Source of the DNA: Euryarchaeota archaeon UBA173
GTDB taxonomy: Archaea > Thermoplasmatota > Poseidoniia > Poseidoniales > Thalassarchaeaceae
DNA length: 7,996 bases
NCBI GenBank assembly: GCA_002498925.1
Contig: DAJH01000009.1
Coordinates: forward strand, 1-7,996
Direction of reading: 5' to 3'
Program-made: the position numbers and the translations under genes
Shown here: piece after piece, positions 1-4,920 of the stretch
Layout: each line of letters starts with the position of its first letter
Position numbering within the stretch: the first letter of the stretch is position 1
Notes under the pieces: model-generated
Databases searched by the model: none
Told to the model about the DNA's origin: nothing
Seen by the model: the letters and a program-made list of their open reading frames with translations, nothing else

Positions 1-520
1 CTGCCGAATCCACAGAAATCTGAAGATCACTCTCAGCCGCGGCCCATCCCACAAGGGGCGGTGTAGAACCAGCAATTCCACCAATGACGATATTTTGTGG
101 AGTGGTTCTCTTCAACCAAATACTGTAGACTAGGACGTAGAATGCCACACTGAATGCGGCCCAGAATGCAGCGACCTCGTTCGCCATAATAACTAGCCAA
201 AAAGTTCCAAGTAGGGATATAATAACACCGAACAAAAGTGCTGAATTCGGAGATACATCTCCAGACGGAATGGGCCTTTTCGCAGTTCTTTTCATCAGTG
301 GGTCAATATCTCGATCATACCACATGTTGATCGCATTAGCCCCACCAGCAGTTAGGTATCCGCCTACCAGAACTACTGCCATAGTCTCCAGGGTACCGAC
401 CCCTAGTCCAGATTCACTTAGCAGATCATGAGATAATGTGGCGCATAGTGCAGTGATTTGTAGAAGAACGACAACACGCGGTTTAGTTAGCGAGAAGTAT
501 GAACCAATCACTCCATCCAC
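1..520 (-). CDS. ctaB: Heme O synthase (protoheme IX farnesyltransferase), 3' part cut off by the window edge
   Basis: Membrane prenyltransferase of the UbiA superfamily that adds a farnesyl group to heme b to make heme o. I translated the reverse complement: 173 codons are open from a GTG at 520 to the left edge. The N-terminal motif YFSLTKPRVVVLLQ is the family opening. The Mg-prenyl-diphosphate motif N-x3-D-x3-D is intact (N65, D69, D73 in NMWYDRDID), followed by PLMKRT and KRPIPSG. A second family block, WLKRTTPQNIVIGG then AGSTPPLVGWAA, lies at about residues 135-161. Hydrophobic segments fall at about 43-60, 94-112, 116-133 and 142-160. Roughly the last 110-130 residues, including the second Asp-rich motif, are outside the window. 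An in-frame TGA lies just upstream of the GTG, and no ATG is available near the conserved N-terminus. The gene begins 27 bp after ctaA ends, with a G-rich ribosome-site-like stretch between them, so the two are probably co-transcribed. The family assignment is secure; GTG at 509-511 is a possible alternative start. Confidence 0.94.
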   Translation of the reverse strand, partial: MDGVIGSYFSLTKPRVVVLLQITALCATLSHDLLSESGLGVGTLETMAVVLVGGYLTAGGANAINMWYDRDIDPLMKRTAKRPIPSGDVSPNSALLFGVIISLLGTFWLVIMANEVAAFWAAFSVAFYVLVYSIWLKRTTPQNIVIGGIAGSTPPLVGWAAAESDLQISVDSA

Positions 521-547
521 CCCTCTCGCCCCCCTTGTTGTTGATAC

Positions 548-1636
548 TCAGTGACTGCCATCCCTCATTGCAATTACTGAGAGTCCCAGCCAAGCAGTAG
601 CGAGAGTTGTGAAAGTTGCTGCCGCCATCATCAGGTGTGCAAGGGAAAGTAACTCAAAGAATCCATCTGAATCCCAAGATAGGATGTAGAACGCCCCTAC
701 GGCAATATTTGCCAAATAGATCAAAGTAGCAGCAAATATCCAATTCTTGAGCATCATGCCGCTTTGCCCGTGTTCACAATCCTTCCAAATCATGTAAGAA
801 GTGTAGGCCATCATCAATCCTATTGCCCCTACTAGCCACCTATGAACAACTTGGGACTGCATCTCCCAGTCCTCGATTGATGGAAACAACTCCCCGTTGC
901 AGAGAGGCCAAGATTCCCCCAGTCCACCAATTCCGCATCCGTAGTTCGCCCCAGGGGTTGTGGAGACGAAGGCTCCAGAGAATAGCGTGATTAGTGTACC
1001 GATTGACAACCATCCGAGAATCGGGCCCCATTTCTTTGATAGAAGCGGGTCGAACTCCATCCAACTCGGCATCGCATCATCGTCCTTACACAGCTCCATC
1101 CAAAGCCAAACAAGACAGAGCGTGAAGGCCAGGGCTGAGCCTAGATGTAGTGCAACACTCCAGTGCTCATTATCAAGCTCAACAGTTAGCCAACCCACAG
1201 CCCCTTGCCAAACAATCAATATCAGTGAAACGAGGGCCGCCTTTTTAGATCTGGAAGAAGCCTCCTTGTCCGATCTGATAACAATCCAATTCAGTATGAC
1301 CAGAGGGCCTAGGACCGCGCCAGCAAGTAGTCGATGTATCCATTCGGTAAAAATTTGGAAAGAGGTATATCTGTGCCCCGAGCCTCTTGAGTCCGCTTCT
1401 TCCGGATTCTCTTCCCACCAATCACCCTGTTCCTCCTCAGAGATATCGAACCCAAAGGTCCCGAAGCATGTGGGCCAGTCTGGACAGGACTCTCCAGCAT
1501 CGTAGATCCTAATCGTGCCGCCCATCGCTATAACGACAACAGTGAGGACAATCAGGGCAACAGTCGTCTTTCTCGGATTCACCGCATCTGAGACTTTCCC
1601 GAAACTCTGCCGGATTTGGCTGAGCAAGATAATCAC
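548..1636 (-). CDS. ctaA: Heme A synthase (COX15/CtaA family)
   Basis: Eight-helix membrane enzyme that oxidises the C8 methyl of heme o to a formyl group, giving heme a for aa3-type oxidases. The 362-residue product has hydrophobic segments at about 23-41, 102-120, 133-151, 160-181, 207-225, 264-284, 298-318 and 328-356. The four heme-ligand histidines are present: H101 (in EWIHR, with the conserved E98 three residues before), H164 (VALHLG), H265 (VVHRW) and H334 (SLAHLM). Two outer-loop cysteine pairs are visible: C51/C57 in CPDWPTC and C234/C246 in the matching second-half loop. The first outer loop is unusually long and acidic/Trp-rich between C57 and E98. The longest start is GTG at 1636, 12 bp after rpoK. 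Its GGAAGGGG ribosome-site-like stretch abuts that GTG, so the TTG three codons later (1627) is better spaced and may be the true start. It lies in an apparent operon with ctaB downstream. Confidence 0.95.
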   Translation of the reverse strand: MIILLSQIRQSFGKVSDAVNPRKTTVALIVLTVVVIAMGGTIRIYDAGESCPDWPTCFGTFGFDISEEEQGDWWEENPEEADSRGSGHRYTSFQIFTEWIHRLLAGAVLGPLVILNWIVIRSDKEASSRSKKAALVSLILIVWQGAVGWLTVELDNEHWSVALHLGSALAFTLCLVWLWMELCKDDDAMPSWMEFDPLLSKKWGPILGWLSIGTLITLFSGAFVSTTPGANYGCGIGGLGESWPLCNGELFPSIEDWEMQSQVVHRWLVGAIGLMMAYTSYMIWKDCEHGQSGMMLKNWIFAATLIYLANIAVGAFYILSWDSDGFFELLSLAHLMMAAATFTTLATAWLGLSVIAMRDGSH

Positions 1637-1648
1637 CCCTTCCGGAGC

Positions 1649-1954
1649 TCACTCTTCCTCTTCATGCGGGTCGACGTCGATAGGTATCTTGTCTTCCTCG
1701 TACTCAAGAGTGGCTATTTTCATCGGATCTAGAACCACCCTTTCTTTAGCCTCTTCAACTCCATAGAGCTGTATCAACTCATCACTGAACTTCTCCCTCA
1801 ATTCATCTTCGGTGACGTATAGGGGGGCTCCCATGCTTATCTGAAGCGCCCTAGCGCCAATAATTCGCGCCTTTTCGAAGCGTGTGTGGTGTCTTGCAGG
1901 CTTAACCATCGGGCGGCCGACCGGAGACTCCCACATAAGGGCTCTTACTGCCAC
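1649..1954 (-). CDS. rpoK: DNA-directed RNA polymerase subunit K (RpoK, Rpb6/omega homologue)
   Basis: Small subunit that clamps the largest RNA polymerase subunit and promotes assembly of the archaeal enzyme. The signature TRFEKARIIGARALQISMGAP is at residues 24-44, and the second family block (DPMKIA at 76-81, then KIPIDV at 89-94) follows. Of 101 residues, two parts depart from the usual short archaeal form. About 31 residues (45-75) separate the GAP and DP motifs, where Rpb6 has about nine, and the C-terminus ends in an acidic tail (DPHEEEE) instead of the usual basic PIxxRR end. The chosen start is GTG at 1954, because a GGGG-containing site lies four to five bases upstream. ATG at codon 7 (1936) or codon 16 (1909) is possible, and the latter would leave a more typical N-terminus. 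It sits between a thiolase and ctaA, rather than beside ribosomal protein genes and rpoN as in many archaea. Confidence 0.95.
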   Translation of the reverse strand: MAVRALMWESPVGRPMVKPARHHTRFEKARIIGARALQISMGAPLYVTEDELREKFSDELIQLYGVEEAKERVVLDPMKIATLEYEEDKIPIDVDPHEEEE

Positions 1955-1974
1955 TCGCCCCTTTAGGGGCGTGG
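1955..1974 (-). promoter_or_regulatory. Inverted repeat in the rpoK leader, overlapping its ribosome-binding site
   Basis: A perfect 6-bp stem, CGCCCC / GGGGCG, with a four-base loop lies at 1956-1971 (stem arms 1956-1961 and 1966-1971), inside the 27-bp gap between the thiolase stop and the rpoK GTG. On the minus-strand transcript the downstream arm (GGGGCG) contains the only Shine-Dalgarno-like sequence for rpoK, ending two bases before the start codon. A folded hairpin would therefore hide the site. It has no following T-run, so a terminator role is less likely. A regulatory role is inference. Confidence 0.45.
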
Positions 1975-1981
1975 AAATTAC

Positions 1982-3205
1982 TCACTGACGCTCAAGTAGC
2001 ATTGCAACAGCATTTCCGCCGCCTAGACAAATCGTCACAACTCCAAGTTTGCCTTCGGTGCGTGTTAGGGCATTGATTAGAGTCATCAGACATCTCGCCC
2101 CAGTCGCTCCAAGCGGGTGCCCGATCGATATCGCTCCGCCATGGACGTTGAAGCGTTCATCTTCAACCTCAAAATGATCCATTATCGCGCAAGAAGCCGA
2201 TGCGAAGGCCTCATTGTGCTCGAATATGTCAATGTTTGAGGGGGTTAGGTCATTTCTGGCCAGAAGGTCCTCTACTGCGGGTATTGGGGCTGCCATGACT
2301 CTCTCGGGAGAGACTCCAGAAGTCGTGTAGTCGACAATCCTAGCCAATATTGGTAATCCAATCTCAATGGCCTTGTCCTCCGATGCTACTAGAATTGCAG
2401 AGGCGCCATCGGAGACTTGACTCGCATTTCCCGCAGTAACCTGACCCGAATCATCGAATACTGGGGTAAGTGAGGAAAGAGTGTCCATGTCGGTATCAGC
2501 CCTGATTCCTTCGTCCCTACTCAGTTCTCCAACTGGGAAGCACTCAGAGGCTAGCCACCCCTCTTCCCAGCCAGAGTTACTGAGGCCGTGCGACCTTACC
2601 GAGTATGAGTCAGAACGACTCCTGGAAATTCCAAACTCTCGAGCGCAAGTCTCTCCTGTATTCCCCATCTTTTCCCCTGTGTAAGCGTCTTCGAGGCCGT
2701 CGTGTGACAATATGGAAATCAATGATTTGTAGGGCACCTCATCGCCCCTCCTGGCATCTCTTACAAATCGAGGGGCATTGGTCATCGACTCCATACCTCC
2801 TGCTACTGCTAGGGAAGCCATCCCAGCTCTGATTTCTGATGCTGCGATCATTACTGCCTTGAGGCTAGATCCGCATACTTTGTTGATCGTGGTGCAGGGG
2901 GTAGAATGTGGCATACCAACTCGTAAAGCAACCTGTCTGGCAGGCGCCTGTCCGGCACCGGCTTGGAGGACCTGCCCCATGTACACCTGGTCAATTTCTC
3001 CACTACTGGGGTCTATTCCTGACCTCTCCAAGAGCTCTGAAACAGCCATGGTTCCCAATTCGGTAGCAGAGTATTCTGAGAGGCTCCCCCTAAACTTCCC
3101 GAAGGGAGTACGAGCATATCCGCAAATCACCGCTTCCGGCATACGACGTTCGAAAGGTCCTGATGACTTCAAGGGTCCGATGTACGGGGCAGAAAATTTA
3201 CTCAT
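1982..3205 (-). CDS. Acetyl-CoA acetyltransferase / thiolase (thiolase II-like)
   Basis: Catalyses either thiolytic cleavage of 3-ketoacyl-CoA or condensation of two acetyl-CoA to acetoacetyl-CoA. All catalytic elements of a bacterial-type thiolase are present in 407 residues: nucleophile C111 in NKVCGSSLKAV, the HNEAFA block at 330-335, H363 in GHPLGATGAR, and the second cysteine C393 in TICLGGG. GGMESMTNAP at 136-145 and VTAGNASQVSDGASA at 256-270 are further family blocks. The longest start (ATG 3205) overlaps the dioxygenase stop by 8 bp. The typical family N-terminus (MPEAVICGYARTPFG) begins at an internal ATG, 3142, so the first 21 residues may not be translated; neither start has a good ribosome site. 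No DUF35 partner or HMG-CoA synthase gene is adjacent, unlike the archaeal mevalonate thiolase cluster, so a catabolic role is at least as likely. Substrate chain length cannot be read from the sequence. Confidence 0.93.
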   Translation of the reverse strand: MSKFSAPYIGPLKSSGPFERRMPEAVICGYARTPFGKFRGSLSEYSATELGTMAVSELLERSGIDPSSGEIDQVYMGQVLQAGAGQAPARQVALRVGMPHSTPCTTINKVCGSSLKAVMIAASEIRAGMASLAVAGGMESMTNAPRFVRDARRGDEVPYKSLISILSHDGLEDAYTGEKMGNTGETCAREFGISRSRSDSYSVRSHGLSNSGWEEGWLASECFPVGELSRDEGIRADTDMDTLSSLTPVFDDSGQVTAGNASQVSDGASAILVASEDKAIEIGLPILARIVDYTTSGVSPERVMAAPIPAVEDLLARNDLTPSNIDIFEHNEAFASASCAIMDHFEVEDERFNVHGGAISIGHPLGATGARCLMTLINALTRTEGKLGVVTICLGGGNAVAMLLERQ

Positions 3206-4256
3206 TTGATGAGTTGTAGCCGTAGAATTCCGAGTTTACCAGCTCGGGTCTCATCTGAGGTTTGACAAGTAAGGTCCTAACTGCCCACAGGTCTTTGAAA
3301 ATTCGGTACTCGGCCGTAGCATCTAGGTAGTCCACTCCACTGGTTCCGCCAGTACCTATTCTACGACCCATTATCCTCTCGACCATCCTCGCATGAGAAT
3401 GACGCCATTTCACCATGGATTCCTCCAGTTCCACAACAGCATCAATCAGCTTCCTCGGCCAAGCAAGAAGTGGCAATTCTCTGTACGACTCGATGAAAAG
3501 AAGCCCGGCCCTTCTGCGACTAGCGGCTCCATCGGGCTTCAGGAATGAAATTGCCGACTCATGCGAGGACTTCATTCTCGCCGCCATCATTTCCGAGGAG
3601 CCCGATGCTAAGTCACACACATTCTTGTGTGCTTCGAGATGCGCTTCTACATACCGCAGTACGTTTTCTTGGTCACTCTCGGACTCAAAACTCGAGCCCA
3701 TGATCGGGGTTCTTTCTACCCAGAGCATCAGCGACTCGACAAGGCTCGGCCTCGAAACGGCATCCTCAAGCATGGATAGAACCTCCTTGTGCTCTTCCCC
3801 CCGCTCTGCCATTCTCCTGAAAGAGTCAAGCGGGTCCATGCCGCCAATCCTGTCATTGTTCTCTAAGCCCAGAAGAATCTCAAATTGCCTCATCTGGAAA
3901 GATTCGAATCCGGAAGCGCTTCCAAGGCCATCTCTGAATGCCAGGAATCCCTGGGGAGTCAGGGTTTCGAGTACAGTCCACTGGCTCGCCATTAGCCTGA
4001 AAATTTCTGTGGTCCTTCCAAGATGCTCCACTGCTCTTGGAATTTCATCCTCCGGGACGGGGACCTGCCCTAGTATGTCCCTTACCTCCGAGAGCTCCTT
4101 GATTACTTGCTTGAACCAAAGCTCGAAGGTTTGGTGTACAATAATGAAGTGCATCTCATCTGCACTTACTTCCCTATCCTCTCCTTGTAAGCCAAGCAAC
4201 TCGTGTAGGTTGAGATACTCGGAGTAGGTCCAGTCCCCGTAACCGCCGCCGCCCAT
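3198..4256 (-). CDS. kynA: Tryptophan 2,3-dioxygenase
   Basis: Heme enzyme that inserts O2 into the indole ring of L-tryptophan to give N-formylkynurenine, the first step of the kynurenine pathway. The 352-residue protein shows the family blocks in order: YSEYLNLHELLGLQ (11-24); DEMHFIIVHQTFELWFKQ (33-50), with F37 and active-site H41; RTTEIFRLMASQWTVLETLTP (81-101); F104 and R108, equivalent to the substrate-binding Phe/Arg of human TDO (F140/R144); WRHSHARMVER, with proximal heme ligand H288; and GTGGTSG (301-307), with T302 equivalent to human T342. It is longer than typical bacterial forms. An unusual MGGGG N-terminus precedes the first helix. The ATG at 4256 is supported by a GTGAGG site four bases upstream. 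It is the first gene of the minus-strand run and is divergent from the GNAT gene across 79 bp. No kynurenine formamidase or kynureninase is visible here. Confidence 0.96.
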   Translation of the reverse strand: MGGGGYGDWTYSEYLNLHELLGLQGEDREVSADEMHFIIVHQTFELWFKQVIKELSEVRDILGQVPVPEDEIPRAVEHLGRTTEIFRLMASQWTVLETLTPQGFLAFRDGLGSASGFESFQMRQFEILLGLENNDRIGGMDPLDSFRRMAERGEEHKEVLSMLEDAVSRPSLVESLMLWVERTPIMGSSFESESDQENVLRYVEAHLEAHKNVCDLASGSSEMMAARMKSSHESAISFLKPDGAASRRRAGLLFIESYRELPLLAWPRKLIDAVVELEESMVKWRHSHARMVERIMGRRIGTGGTSGVDYLDATAEYRIFKDLWAVRTLLVKPQMRPELVNSEFYGYNSSNE

Positions 4257-4265
4257 GAGGCCTCA
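4256..4265. promoter_or_regulatory. 10-bp perfect palindrome at the dioxygenase start
   Basis: TGAGGCCTCA is its own reverse complement. It overlaps both the AGG ribosome-site core and the first base of the dioxygenase ATG. It could be a small protein-binding site or chance: a perfect 10-mer palindrome is expected several times in 8 kb. Its position is the only reason to list it. Confidence 0.2.
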
Positions 4266-4335
4266 CACGAGTCCTCGCTTGAAGCATTGTCGCAATCTGC
4301 GAATCACTCAATAGACACTACAAGTTCAGAATGAC
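4257..4335. promoter_or_regulatory. Divergent intergenic region expected to hold both promoters
   Basis: This 79-bp gap separates the starts of the minus-strand dioxygenase and the plus-strand GNAT gene, so both promoters should lie in or near it. I see no convincing TATA box for either direction. A short inverted repeat, ATTG-TCG-CAAT, is centred at 4291. The GNAT start lacks a ribosome-binding site, which would fit leaderless transcription. Confidence 0.5.
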
Positions 4336-4920
4336 ATGACCAACCATTACCGTCCAGCTCAATCGCTACTGGTCGAGGATGGTCTGGAACTAAGGGTCCC
4401 CGAGGAGGGGGACTCAGAGGAGCTATTCCTCAAGATCGATGAAAATAGGCAGTACCTGAGGGAGTGGCTACCCTGGTTAGATGACGTCAAGAGTGTCGAA
4501 GAAGAGGCTGCAGCAATTAGACAGGGAGCTTACTCTGAGAATGGCTGTATGTACCTAATTCTGCTTGGGGGATCAATAGTGGGGACCGTAGGACTCAACT
4601 CCATAGACTGGGTCAACAGGAGATTCACTATCGGATATTGGCTTTCGGAGGACTCCACTGGGAACGGCATAGTGACCAAGTGCTGCGCGAGAATCATCGA
4701 TCACTGCTTTAACGACCTCGACCTCCATAGAGCAACAATACTCGTCGCCGTTGAGAACTCCATCAGTAGAGCAGTCCCAGAGAGGCTCGGCATGAGTCTG
4801 GAGGGAATTGAGAAAGATAGAGAGTGGCTATACGACCACTTTGTAGATGCGGCAATCTACGGGGTCACCGCGCCGAATTGGAATGTCATCAGGAACCAAT
4901 CAGGCCATGGTCATCAATAG
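4336..4920 (+). CDS. GNAT family N-acetyltransferase, RimJ/RimL type
   Basis: Transfers acetyl from acetyl-CoA to an amine, in this subfamily often the N-terminus of a ribosomal or other protein; the target here is unknown. The 194-residue product follows the RimL-like pattern: ELRVPEEGDSEELF (18-31), YLREWLPWLDD (40-50), the beta-strand block IVGTVGLNSID (81-91), NRRFTIGYWLSED (94-106), the pyrophosphate-binding loop STGNGIVTK (107-115, the R/Q-x-x-G-x-G/A position), LHRATILVAVENSISRAVPERLGM (130-153) and FVDAAIYGV (169-177). The start is ATG 4336. A second out-of-frame ATG at 4331 reads ATG ACA TGA and overlaps it. It is the only well-supported plus-strand gene here and may be monocistronic. 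Its last 32 bp overlap the end of the NFACT gene on the other strand. Confidence 0.93.
   Translation: MTNHYRPAQSLLVEDGLELRVPEEGDSEELFLKIDENRQYLREWLPWLDDVKSVEEEAAAIRQGAYSENGCMYLILLGGSIVGTVGLNSIDWVNRRFTIGYWLSEDSTGNGIVTKCCARIIDHCFNDLDLHRATILVAVENSISRAVPERLGMSLEGIEKDREWLYDHFVDAAIYGVTAPNWNVIRNQSGHGHQ

Noticed and set aside
960..1505. Plus-strand open frame (181 codons) opposite ctaA
   Set aside because: Antisense shadow of a gene with all heme ligands conserved; no membrane segments or motifs of its own.
3415..4227. Long plus-strand open frame (270 codons) opposite the dioxygenase gene
   Set aside because: It is antisense to a protein with every family motif intact, has serine-rich shadow composition and shows no recognisable domain.
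4286..4296. ATTG-TCG-CAAT inverted repeat in the divergent promoter region, as an operator
   Set aside because: Four-base half-sites are too short to distinguish from chance without comparison to related genomes.
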